Below, piece by piece: positions 10,446-21,047 of a DNA stretch of 64,000 bases. Each line of letters opens with the position of its first letter. The stretch's first letter is position 1. The notes beneath the pieces were generated by a model, which worked only from the letters and a program-made list of their open reading frames with translations, made no database searches and had not been told where the DNA came from. Position numbers and translations under genes: made by a program. Origin of the DNA: Pseudogymnoascus destructans (taxonomy: Eukaryota; Ascomycota; Leotiomycetes; Thelebolales; Thelebolaceae); NCBI RefSeq assembly GCF_001641265.1, contig NW_020167543.1, positions 149,501 through 213,500 on the forward strand. Direction: 5' to 3'.

Positions 10446-12337
10446 CTATGGGGTTAGCAAACACCCAAGAAGAAGGGAAGACTTCATAGAGTTGGCGTAG
10501 GCCTCGAGCCCGGACTGGTAGGCATCGAGGACCGCGTCGACGGAGGCGTGGAACACCTGTGTGGCAGCCTTGAGGCCCTCAGTCTTCGCCTTGCCCAGCT
10601 CGACGAGAGTCTCAGCTTGGTGGAGAAGCGCCTGCTGGGGGTTGTCCACCTTGCGCACAACAACCGCAGAGGGTCCTGGCGCGACGACTCCCGTACCCTT
10701 TGCTGGTTGGTGAGCACCCTGTCATACTGACATTCGTTGCACTCAGTTTGCTATCAAACTCAAGAGCAAACTTAGAAATCTCCTCCTCAAACCCACAAGT
10801 CACCATACATATCTTGGCTTATCACACCAACAACAGAAGCAATACTACTCAACGATTGCTGCAAACTCTTCTACTACATCTGTTTATGCTACATACATCA
10901 CGGCATATCATTTGGACACTCATTGAACAAGTTATTAAGAAAATCTCCTCCTTAAGGGGGTGGGCCAATACTACCACATGGCATATCTCTACCAACTAGA
11001 GGCCTAGGAACATGAACGATAGCTCTAGAAGCTTCTACAACCCTCTATGATTCATTACACGTCATCGCTCCTTAGTTACCCACAAGATTGGTTAAGTTAT
11101 GACATAATTTATCTATAGGTACTCTGACCTTGGACCTCCTTTTCACTTCCTATAGGCTAGGAACCCAAGAGATGGTTCTATGGGATTCTCTTACGTTCAC
11201 TACATGATTAACAAGCTAGTTGTGGGTCGCACTTGATTTCTAATACATTTACCAAGCCTGGTTAGTCATGGAAAGTCATGGAAAATGAGAGAACTACACT
11301 CCTTTGGCATAAATAGGATTGCCCTTTCCTTAAGAAAGGGCAAGCAGACAATACAGTAAATCGACTAGCACATACTTCCACGTCTTTTCCAAGCTTCCAA
11401 GCATTGATCTTGTTATTCTCTGTTTTTGAAAAGTCAGTGAGGTGCAACCTCTGACTTACCCCTGAGTTCTCAGACTCAACATTTGTTGCAACTTGTCTAA
11501 ACCACTTCACCACATCATACACCTGATTGCTGCGTTGTGGAATAGTCTAAGCTACAACCCTTTGGCTCTGTTTCCTAAGACAGTGTGTTGTCTTAGTAAA
11601 TTCATCCCTTCCTTGGGTGGCTAGATTCTCATATCTGGTGCACCCACCATTACACACCCTTGCCCTTGGGGGTAGGGGCCTCCTGGGCTCAGAACACGTT
11701 AGAGCAGATGCGCTGGGCCTCGCGGAGGGCAGCAAGGGCCTGGATGGTAGTGCTGGAGTTGGCCTCAAACCCAGCATCGTCGTCATCAGCCTGGCTATCC
11801 AAGAAAGCATCAGCGGCAAGCTGGAGGGCTTTCAGTTCGACGCCGAATGGGTATTAGCCTACCTAACTGTTAGTACAGCAAGGAGGGATGAAGAAGGCGC
11901 CTTACTGGGACGCATTGGTGGTTGCCCTGAAGGCAATCGCCGCACTTCCCCAAATCTCCTGGGATCCAACACAATTGTCCAGGGAAGTTGAAATAGGTGC
12001 GGGCGCACTTCACGCAGCAAGGGCGAGGGCCAGCGCGAAGGCGCCCTGCAGACTCGGGAACCACGCAGCGGGCGGCGACCTTCCACCCAAGCACGGTGCG
12101 CATCTCCTTGGGAATGTTGGTGGAAGATCTAGGGTCGTCCACTTCCTCTGGCCCATCCTCGACAGTAGGCGAACGGTAGGGTCGGATGGCGCATGGGCGT
12201 TGGGATGACACCGACCTAGATGGAGTGGGCGTAACTAGTGCCTTGGACCTAGGGGAGCCCAACATCTGGGCTGCCGTTCTCTTGCGAGTGGTGACTGCAG
12301 GAACGGGAGCTGTGGGGACCTTCTTGTGAGGCGCCAT
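10446..12337 (-). pseudogene. Antisense cysteine-rich accessory gene of family D, interrupted by a C solo LTR
   Basis: Minus strand. Exon 1 is 12337-11906 (144 codons) and starts MAPHKKVP. It ends with C-x2-C-x11-C-x8-C-x2-C-x6-C followed by Val-Pro. The intron at 11905-11821 (GTAAGG, with TACTAAC and GGCTAAT branch-like sites, CAG) falls at exactly the position and phase (0) of the family A intron. Exon 2 reads LAADAFLDSQADDDDAG and on to AALREAQRICSNVF, with one TGA at 11689-11691. The frame meets the C solo LTR at 11654. Skipping that LTR and one CACCC copy, the same frame continues from 10714 (RKVDNPQQALLHQAETL) to a stop at 10446. Function is unknown. Confidence 0.6.
10715..11659 (+). 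mobile_element. Solo LTR of family C with 5-bp target duplication CACCC
   Basis: The LTR is 10720-11654 (935 bp), TGTCATACTG to CCATTACA. CACCC lies on both sides (10715-10719 and 11655-11659). A TATA-like CATAAATAG is at about 11308, and the probable start of R, AAGCAGACAA, is at 11342-11351. No internal C sequence remains, so it is a product of LTR-LTR recombination. It disrupts the family D antisense gene. Confidence 0.92.
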
Positions 12338-12726
12338 GATGGGACTGGAACGGGAAGATCTATCACTGTCAATAAACCTCTACAAGCCAGAAGGAAGGGA
12401 ACAAGTACCTTGGAGATTGGATGCTTGAGCCTTGAAGGTTGAGGTGGAGTGAAGTGATCGAGACAAGGGCGAAGTAGGAAGGTTGTAGGGCGGGAGAAGG
12501 TGAATTCGCTAGTCGAGTAGGAATGGGGGGCCCCAAAACAAGGAGTGGCCGCGGCAACCAACAACAACAACAAAGGGGGGTCACGGGACCACCTAGCTTG
12601 GCGCGCGCCTCAATAACCCTCCACCTATCCTGAGCAAACAGCCCAAACAACCACGCGAAGCCTACGATCTAGCAATCGGCCTCTCCGCTCGGAATTGGGG
12701 ACAATTCAACTAAAGGGGGAGGTAAT

Positions 12727-12961
12727 TGTAAGGAAGGTGTCACGTGCCCTCACGCGAGCCCCCTTTCGGCAGGGCCCGTAGGGCTCGGTAAACTAGGGCA
12801 CAGGGCGCCTGGATAAAAGGGGGCTGGAGGCCTTGGAAGAAGGACTCCAGTCAATAGTCGCTGTATATACGTAGACCTATTGTGCTTACTGAATACGAGA
12901 CCTTCCTGCCTCCTGACCTGGTTCCCTGGACTCCCGTGAGACCTTGGGCTTACGCTTTACA
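12727..12961 (+). repeat. Family D 3' LTR (235 bp)
   Basis: The LTR runs from TGTAAGGAAGG to CGCTTTACA and is preceded by the purine tract AAAGGGGGAGG. It has a TATA-like GGATAAAAG near 12812 and CGTAGACCTATTGTG, which resembles the GTAGACCTATAGG block of the A/B LTRs. The right flank is CTACC. Confidence 0.8.
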
Positions 12962-13639
12962 CTACCTCTAGTCCGAAGAGAGAGCCTGCCAATCCTACCA
13001 TGCCATGATGCTACAGCGCATACTATCCGAAAGAGTGCTTAGCACCAAAGAAATATACCAAAATGCCACCTATAATGAGGCAATATTTACCAAAGTCTAG
13101 AACGAGAACCCTCGAGACATCCGCATCCTTCGAGGACCCCAATGCCTCCAGACAACTCCGACCAACCCCCTAGATCGCCATGATCAACCTACACCAGACC
13201 CCCCCCTACCTAGACTCCAACCAACGAGCAATGGGACGCCGATATCACATAAGTCCATACAGTCTAAATATGATTGAATTAAAAAGGGCAACGGTGGGCC
13301 CGTCTCATCCCATACTACGAGACCATCCCACCAACCCGAAACATACAAAGAGAAGAGTGATGGAATGACAGTTCGACTCTGTCAAGGAGCTCCTGGTGGC
13401 ATCATACCTCTCCTCCCTCCCTCGCGGAAGGAAACCAAAAACAACACCAATGCTTCTTCCATGTATCGTTTAGGGTCCTCTAACCGAGATGCAAAGGGAG
13501 TGCTCGCACATAAAGGACATATATCAGAATTGCACAATCATGTTAGTAGCAGTGCGTTAATTGTATAAGAGCAAAGAAATTTGTATACCACTGGTTACGA
13601 AGAACAAAGACGACAATCACTAGCAAAAGAGAACCCCCT
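12962..13639. other. Intergenic, no gene seen
   Basis: This lies between the family D LTR and the 3' end of the FAD oxidoreductase gene. Only short ORFs without recognisable similarity occur, and no repeat or RNA gene is evident. Confidence 0.5.
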
Positions 13640-15330
13640 CTAAAACTGAGTTCGTTCCACCACTTCAAAGGGCAGCTCAGCTCCAAGCGTTCCCGCCACA
13701 GTCAAAGCCGTCCTCACGCAATTCTCCAGCAGCGTAAGCGAGTCATTGCTCCAGCTCCCGACGGCAAAAAGATTACCATCTCCATTTCTCCACCCCTGGT
13801 TCTTAGCCGCACCATTCAACAACCCCTCTCTCTCCGTGGCCTTCTTTCCTCCGGACGCAGGAGCCTCCTTCGAGAACGCCGCACGGATCAGCTCCCGTCT
13901 CTGCGGGTTGCTCAGCATACGGTAGAAGACAGCCTTGTGGGCAACTTTGTCATCGGAAATGACATAAGCAGGGGGCAAGCGGGGGGTCTTATTCATACTG
14001 CCATAGACGGCCTCGCCGGGGGTTGGGTTCTTGGAGTAGATTACTGGACGCACAGTGACGAGGAGGCCGGAGCTGTGGACGTGTGTGGCTTCTGTCCATT
14101 CTTCGCCTGAAGGGGAGCGGCGGGTTTGAAGAGCCAGGATGTCCGCAGCCGAGGCGTCGGGGTTGAGCCACTTGGTTGAGGCGAGGAATTCGTCGGCGGT
14201 GAGGTCGGAAAGGGGCTTTTTGGCGAGAGGGCCTTTGCGGGAGATGACGTGCGACATTATGGTGTAGTCGGCTAGGAGGGGTTAGTGAGGTTGGATAATG
14301 AGGGAAGAAGAGGGGGAGACGAACTGTGAACGACGACCTCGGCTTCGCAGATTGGAAGTTGAGATGCCATTGGTCTTGCTGGCTTATAGAGATGCGCTAG
14401 GGCATGGGAAGAAGTTGCAGTGATGACCTTGTTGAAAGTAATCACACTTTCCTTCTTATTGTTATCTAAATCCACGATTGTGCATTTAACGGTCCCATCA
14501 GGCTGACTCTCGATATTGGTAACTGGATGTTTGAGCTTGATGCGGAGGTTATTGGAGACCAGCTTCTCCTGCATAGCCTGCATCGTCGTCACAGAGTTGT
14601 GATCATTGCCCGACGTGTACTTCTTATAGTCGGTGATGTACACAGCTGGGAAAGTGCGGAAGTCATCGTGCGAGCAAGTCGCCACAGATGAGAAGAGAGG
14701 AACAAGGTAATCGTCGAGGAAGAACTTCGGCAGGAAGAGTCTATTGCAGTAATGCTCAATAGTCTCCGTCCCCGCCGCCTCACCCGGTCCACCAACCCCC
14801 GGCGGAAAGAACCTCACGCCAAACGCAAACACCGCATAGCACAACCCCAAGACGACCGATAAGAGCAAATGCCTGATCCGCTGATAGAGACTAGGATTCG
14901 GTTCTGTATTAGGCGGGAAGATCCTATGTTTGTTGGAGGCATGGATGAAATACGGCCTCTCGTGCTCCTCGCGCGTGAAGACGAAGAGAAAACGACGCGG
15001 CTTGGCGGGGACGTTGAACTCGGCGACTAGTTTGAAAAGATTTGCGTAGTATTCTCCCGAGAAGACGCGCATTGGGATGTCGATGCGGGAGCTCTTGGCG
15101 CCGGGGGGGGTGTAGGAGTACCCGTCGAGGGCGCAGGCGTTACCCTTGAGGGGTTAGTGATGGGTTTTGAGGCCAGAAGATGCCGTTTTGAGGGGAAAGT
15201 GGGGGGGGACCTTTTCATAGACGGTGACATCGAATTTGCCAGACGGATCATTGTGTAAAGCCCATGCGGCAGCCAGCCCCGACATACCTGAGCCAACGAT
15301 GGCGATCTTTTGTCGTTCTCGTTCTGCCAT
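13640..15330 (-). CDS. FAD/NAD(P)-binding amine-oxidase-like oxidoreductase (COG2907-like)
   Basis: Three exons: 15330-15211, 15144-14325 and 14271-13640, giving about 523 aa. The N-terminus has a dinucleotide-binding motif (IAIVGSGMSGLAAAW) followed by an acidic strand end (VTVYEK). Further on there is LDGYSYTPPGAKS, then SSRIDIPMRVFSG, as in the predicted NAD/FAD-binding amine oxidase family. Intron 2 is ordinary. Intron 1 (66 nt) has a good CACTAAC branch and AAG end but an unusual donor, GTCCCC within a C run, so splicing may be weak. The substrate is unknown. A hydrolase fragment and a flavin monooxygenase follow on the other strand, hinting at a metabolic gene group. The divergent start lies about 325 bp from the hydrolase remnant. 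Confidence 0.8.
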
Positions 15331-15655
15331 TGCTGAAGGTTTGTGGGGTGGTCTAGTAAAGGGAAGCTATAATAAAGACAAGCTCTAATAATAAAGGCAA
15401 GCTCTGATAAAGACAAGCTCTGTGAAGGGCCATTCATGATCTTTATCTTGCTATAACCCACCTAGTCCTCCAAACCGCCAACTAAGGAGTTAGTGTTAAG
15501 CAACAAGTCATACAATGCAACGCTATGATGTGATGAGTTGCTCTGTGTCACATACTATAGGTTTGAGAACCCCTACACCAACGAATCTATTCCGAAGTCT
15601 TTACCATTCTCATCAACTAATGACAATAGCCTGCTGATCACTCATCTCTCAATAG
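15331..15655. other. Intergenic, no gene seen
   Basis: Promoter side of the FAD oxidoreductase. It contains short AAGACAAGCTCT/AAGGCAAGCTCT repeats at about 15375-15420 and no ORF that completes the hydrolase next to it. Confidence 0.4.
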
Positions 15656-16089
15656 TACGTCGTGCGCAACTTGAAGGGCGAGGGGCTTCTGGATTCGGGA
15701 TACCTAGCTCATCCATCCTTTATTACGACCGACGAGTTCCTCGCTATCACAAAGCCTGTGTCCATCGCTGCATCTGGTAAGCCCCTAGCTCCCCCTGCAA
15801 CCAGCTCAGACCCCCTCCCCACCACCAACACAGGGAGTTCCCAGGGAGCAACCAGACTACCAGGCTAACAACAGCACCCTGGACAGAAATCGACAGCATC
15901 TTCACCCAGAAGAACCGCTACGACGCCGAGAAGATCTTGATTGACCTGAAGATCCCATTCCAGATCAACGTCTACGGAGGCGTCGACCATGGCTTTGCGC
16001 TGAGGGCTGATATGAGCGTGCAGAAGAACCTTTACGCCATGGAGGATGCGTTCAAGCAGGCTGTTACCTGGTTTGAGAACTGGTTGTGA
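15656..16089 (+). pseudogene. Dienelactone hydrolase family, C-terminal fragment
   Basis: Two pieces, 15656-15776 and 15887-16089, join in frame across a GTAAGC...GACAG intron and give 107 aa. The sequence reads YVVRNLKGEGLLDSGYLAHP, then SIAASEIDSIF, then VYGGVDHGFALR. This matches the C-terminal half of fungal dienelactone hydrolase-like proteins; the last part includes the catalytic His region (VDHGF). The N-terminal half with the nucleophile Cys is not found upstream: a TAG directly precedes the first codon and only about 325 bp separate it from the next gene. That TAG could be a 3' splice site, but no upstream exon is recognisable. It is probably a truncated relic. Confidence 0.75.
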
Positions 16090-16677
16090 TGGTAGGGAGG
16101 GTGAGATTGTTTCCAGAGGAGCGATCTGAGAAATGAGCTTTGCTTTTCATGGGGGATTCGACGGAAGTAGCTTTGTTTGTTGCTAGCTAGGGATGCGAGC
16201 GATGGATGGGTTACGACGCGGCGTTGGGCGAGGAAAGTGCTACTTGCTACTTGCTACACATAGGAATGAATTATGATGACTCCCTTTCCAGACTCCCTTT
16301 GGCAACTCTAATTCCATTGCAAGGGGATGATCTATTGCAATCATCCAACATTAGCAATAAGGGTCTCGTGAGTCTCAAAACTGCATCGATTGAGGGGTTT
16401 GTTGTGATACATCGCCGATTCGGTGTTGGTTCCGTCTCGTCTCGGTTCGGATGAGAACAATACCAAGATCACTGTTAGCGTCTCAGTCTCCGTATTGTCA
16501 ACCACTCCTTCCCGCATTTAAGGCGATGGGGCAAAACGACAACTCAATTCGCGATGTAAGTCACCTCCCTTATTTTCTCAGTGTGTTTCACGATATCGCT
16601 GGGCATCTATTAAGAACTGGTGAAAACTTGTTTGCTTTCCACATAATTACCCTCGTTTTATAACAACAGCCTACAAG
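16090..16677. other. Intergenic, no gene seen
   Basis: This is the region between the hydrolase remnant and the flavin monooxygenase. It is presumably the monooxygenase promoter. No repeat or ORF is supported. Confidence 0.4.
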
Positions 16678-18585
16678 ATGACATCAAAAATGGGACGGGT
16701 GGCTGTGATTGGCCTCGGTGAGATTTATCTTCGTTCAATATGCAGCACGACTTGGTACTGATTCACCAGGCGCATATGGCATTGTCACGGTGAAGAATAT
16801 GCTTGAAGTCGGTTTTGATGTGGTGGGATACGACCGAAATGAGTACATTGGAGGCCTTTGGACAGTCACCACCGATCCAGGTCGCACATCGGTGTTGCCG
16901 AGTGAGTTCTCTTCGAATAGCTATTCTAGCGGTCACTAATAGTCATAGCTACCATTTCGAATCAATCAAAACAGCGTGTATGTCCCATGTGTATAAATTC
17001 GGGGCCGAAGAGACGCATGGTGGCTAATAGCTGGGTTTTAGAAATCGTTCACTGACTTCCCATTTCCCGAGGGTGGGCGCTTTCCCAAAATCCCCATGCC
17101 CATTGCTCCAAGCTAATATGACTATGCCAGATGTACCGGACTACCCAACTGGTGCTCAGGTTCAAAAATACTTGGAAGATTATGCCGACCACTTCCAGCT
17201 CAGGCCGACGTTCCGGCTAGGCACTACTGTGACGGGGATTAATCGCTCAGAGAAGGGCGATAAGTGGATAATCAGCATCAATAGACCAGATTCAAACGCC
17301 ACTGAGGAGGAATTCGATAAAGTCATCATCACCAATGGAACTTTTCACAGCCCTGTCATGCCAGACGTGCCGGGTATTGACGAGTTCGGAGGCGAGGTTA
17401 TTCATTCTCAGTCGTTTAAGGAGTAAGTGCATCATTCAAAGCATATTATGGAGCCTTCACTGACAGTTGAACAGTCCGAGCGACTTCAAAGGAAAGAACG
17501 TGGTTGTTGTAGGCTTGAGCAATTCTGCAGCTGACACCGCCGTCGAGCTCAGCAAAGTAGCAGCAAACGTCTACCTCTCGCACAGGAGCGGCGCCTGCAT
17601 TGTAAGAGCTCATCCAAATATTTAGCAACCGCCGTACTGAGACCAGCAGCTACCCCGAATAAATGCCCAAGGCAAACCGAGTGATCACGCAGAAACAATC
17701 TCAATGAACAGACTAGTCGGGCTCATCAAATCTATCAGCCCACGTCTGATAAAATTCCTCTACACCCGCGCCATGGAGAAGAGCACGCACGACACATACC
17801 CCACCATCGATCCCTCCTGGAACCTCCTCCCCGCTCCCCCACCAACCCACAACATCCCCATCATAAACGACCACCTCATCTCTCTCCTCGCCCTCAAATC
17901 CATCCACAGCGTCCCCTGCATCGCCTCCATCCCCTCCCCTCATACTCTCACCCTCTCCGATTCCACCACCCTCCCCAACATCGACACCCTAATCTTCTGC
18001 ACCGGCTATCGCGCTACCTTCTCTATCCTCCCTCCCTCCCTCGACCCCACCGCCCACTCCACCCCCGAATACGACGCCGCCTCCTTCGGCTCCTCGGTCC
18101 GCCGCCACGCCCGCCTCTACCAAGGCATCTTTTCTCCCGCCCACCCCGACTCCCTAGCCTTCATAGGCCCCTACCTAATCATCTCCGCCTTTACAGGCGC
18201 TGATGTCGTTTCCCAAGCCATTGCTCAGGTGTTCAGCGGCGCGTACCCGCTCCCACCGCAACCGGAGATCGAGTGGTGGTGCGACGACCACTACGCGTAT
18301 TGTCTCGCCATGGCGCATGTTGCACGTGCCCCCGCGGGTTTGGTGAAAAACGGGGAGGTGGGGCAGTGGTTGAATGACGCGTGTGGAAATGGGATTAATG
18401 AGATGTTGGGGTGGGGGTGGGAGGCGTGGACGTTTTGGTGGGAGGAGAGGGAGTTGTATCGCTTGGTTGTTGGCGGGGTTAATACGGGGTTTTTGTATCG
18501 GGTTTTTGAGGGGAGGAGGAGGAGGTGGGGAGGGGCGAGGGAGGCGATTTATAGGGCGAATGGGAGGGAGTGGGGTGGGGGTTAG
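16678..18585 (+). CDS. Flavin-containing monooxygenase (FMO-like)
   Basis: Seven exons: 16678-16717, 16770-16901, 16949-16977, 17042-17072, 17131-17422, 17475-17601 and 17650-18585. All junctions are GT-AG and in frame, giving about 528 aa. The FAD motif (VIGLGAYG, residues about 10-17) is split by intron 1. The FMO signature is FGGEVIHSQSF (about 160-172), the NADPH motif is VVVVGLSNSAADTA (about 182-195) and the late motif is IFCTGY. Family members oxygenate N, S or C atoms using NADPH and O2. The first glycine-rich motif has AY where PS or PA is more usual. The last exon is very GC-rich and ends in an Arg/Gly-rich stretch. The substrate is unknown. Confidence 0.85.
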
Positions 18586-18916
18586 TGGAGGGTTGTGGAC
18601 GATGATGGGTCGATGTGATTGATGGGTGGAAATTTGGTGTGTCTTTGGTTTTTGGCTTAATAAAATATTGCCGTATTAATTAGAAAGTCAGACTTACTCG
18701 TATCTGTATGTTTTCATACTTTTTAATAAGCGTGCGCGTTGAGAAAGGATCATATCATCGTGATTCCCCAAACCTCCCAGCAAAGACGAGGCTACCACCC
18801 AAACCCGAAGGCTACACCCAAACCCCCACATCCCAGCCTCGCCTCCAAACACCCACCCACCATCCATCAACCCCATCCCATATCCCTCTCCCCCATCCAA
18901 CCCCCCAGCCCCAACC
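18586..18916. other. Intergenic between FMO and ATG5
   Basis: It includes an AT-rich end of the FMO transcript (AATAAAATATTG near 18659) and a C-rich, CCACCCA-type pyrimidine promoter stretch up to the ATG5 start. No gene is seen. Confidence 0.5.
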
Positions 18917-19919
18917 ATGGCCAGCCCCCTAACAACCCAAATCTGGTCCTCCACAGTCCCCCTCCACATCACCCTCGCCCCCTCGCTCCATCCCTCCTCC
19001 GGCGCGCCTCCTCCCTACCTCCTCAACATCCCGCGGCTCTCCTACCTCCCCCTCCTCCTCCCACGTCTCTCGGTCTTCTTCCACGTCCCGCTCTCGTCGT
19101 TCACATACGAGGGGATCGAGTTGCGTCTTCTTCCGGCGGGGTTGCTGGCGGATCTATATGCGCCGCAGTTGCCGTGGCGGATAGTGGTTGGGGATGGGTG
19201 GGGGGTGGGCGAGAGGGGGGTTGCGGATGGGTTTATGAATAGTGTTAAGGAGGTGAGTTGATGGTTTCTGTGTTCCAGGGGGGGGTGGGTGAGATGAGTG
19301 CTAATGGGAGATAGGCTGACTTCCTCCGGTATGGGAGCGCCAAGGGGATTATGTCCATGTCGGCCGAGAATTCGACTGCGTTATGGGACGCCGTGAAGGA
19401 TAGTTCGTTACCCCCTTGATTCCGCTCGTCTTCAACCCCATCCACGCCATACATAGGGTCAACAGCTCATAATCCCACCTACAGATAACTGCCCCGTCTT
19501 TGCAGCCCTCACCCGCCCCCTCCTCAACCCCGCCTCACCACTCCGCCATATCCCACTACGCATATACATCCCCCATCCCGACATCGACGCCAACAACACC
19601 GGTTCCTTCCGCGTTATCCAGGGCCTTGTCACCCCCGACTACCAAACAGTACGCCCTCACCTCCCCCCCCCCCCCCCCTTCCGCTACCCCACCTTTTCAC
19701 ACAGCCCACTTATCTCTGCTCTCAACAGATGACTACCAAACCCTAGGCCACGCCCTCCATACCCTCATCCCCTCCCTCTTCCCCTCCCGCCGCGACCCCA
19801 TCCTCGCCGCTGCAATACTGCACGGCGCCCGCGTGCCGCTGCACGCCACGCTCGACGACCTCATGCGGGAGTGCGCGTATGCGGATGGTTGGGTGGCGGT
19901 GGTCGGTGTAATGCTGTAG
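18917..19919 (+). CDS. ATG5: Autophagy protein 5 (Atg5), with a frame inconsistency near the 3' end
   Basis: Exons are 18917-19252, 19315-19402 and 19485 onward. Atg5 landmarks are IPRLSYLPLLLP, NSVKEADFLRYGSAK and GIMSMSAEN, then HIPLRIYIPHPD, GSFRVIQGLVTP and finally TLGHALHTLIPSLFPS. Atg5 is conjugated to Atg12 and forms the E3-like complex for Atg8 lipidation. After GLVTPDYQT the coding frame ends within about 30 codons. The conserved C-terminal part (DYQTLGHALH to the stop at 19919) is in another frame. A GTACGC...CAACAG intron between them would not restore frame, because every acceptor there needs one leftover base and the donor leaves none. A 16-C run at 19663-19678 lies between the two frames, and a 1-nt length change there would join them without an intron. 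Confidence 0.85.
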
Positions 19920-21047
19920 CTGTCGTGCGTGCGTGGCTGGCTGGTTTTTGGACTTTCAATGAGCTGCCATGCGAGGTCCATAGTCGCAGAGGCGTAATGG
20001 GCTGGGAGATTGACTGGGGTGGAGTGGAGGAACACTCCCGCGCACGCAGCGAAACAAGACGTATGGGATGCGGGACAGATTATCTTGGTTACGACGTTAG
20101 GACTCTCATATCAATCACATGAATACCATCAAGACTATATATGAGTAACAACATCCCTCCCTTAATATTCCATCTGCCTGAGCTACGGACAGCCCCCAGC
20201 CTCTTGTTACCTGCCTCGCGGCGCACCATCTCCCACGTGTTTGTTTCCTTCACGTCACCAATATACTACCCCCTTCCAGTCAAACAAACAAAAGAGAGCA
20301 AATTCGCAATTCGCAAATCGCAAGTCGCAACAAGCCGCCCAAACGCAAAAGGCAAAAGCCAAACAAGGCTAAATCAAATTCGCAAAAATACGCACAAAAT
20401 GATAAGGTATTTCAAAAAGCCGGCCCCAACCCAATCCTCCATCCCCCCAACCCTTTGTGTTCCTTGTTGCCCCTCCATTTCCAAGGTACCCCCCCCCAAT
20501 CCATCCACCTCCCCCACCATGCACGAAAGTAAATCCAAATGCCGCCAAAAAAAAAACATTATGTCAAATAACCGCCCTGTCCATGCGCCTATCCGTGCGT
20601 CCCGTCCACCCGTCCACCCCGTTCACCTATCCACATCCTCGGTTCTGATGTCCGGTTTTCATGTGTTCAGGTGTGGGTATGGACGTGAGTAAGTATATGC
20701 GTAAGTGTATATGTACGTTGCGCGCTACCTATCGGTTGCAGCCGCGCCAGAGAAGGTGATGTGTTGTGTTGTCACCGTGCTATATGTGTTGAAATTAGAT
20801 GAGGTAAAGTATATAATCTGTATGCGCGTGCTGTTGTGCGCGGTGCCAGGATGGGTAGATGTAGATATATGCGTACATATACACCGTAATGAGTCGCAGG
20901 TTCCACGCGTGCCCGATATTTGCGGGGCTGTCGGATTCGTCCGTTGCCGCAACCAAGGTTAGCAGGGCAAGGGTCCCCAAAATATGTGCCATGGACGGTG
21001 TGCGCCATGCTCGTGAACCTCAATCCCACGCCGCGGCCCCTTATGCC
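19920..21047. other. Intergenic between convergent ATG5 and Zn2Cys6 gene
   Basis: About 1.1 kb with no supported gene. There is a simple-sequence patch near 20300-20370 (AATTCGCAAATCGCAAGTCGCAA, split here as repeats of about 8 bp). Both flanking genes end here, so it is 3' flank on both sides. Confidence 0.4.

Larger units (their letters stand above)
7618..12961 (+). mobile_element. Family D Ty3/gypsy element, degenerate and interrupted
   Basis: D comprises a broken gag, a protease and RT part that stops abruptly at 9491, an antisense accessory gene region (10446-12337), a polypurine tract (AAAGGGGGAGG, about 12712-12722) and a 3' LTR. Family A lies on its 5' side and two family C LTRs sit inside it. 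The RT end, RNase H and integrase are missing: the left C LTR joins the RT sequence directly to the antisense-gene end, so that part of D was lost. Confidence 0.8.
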
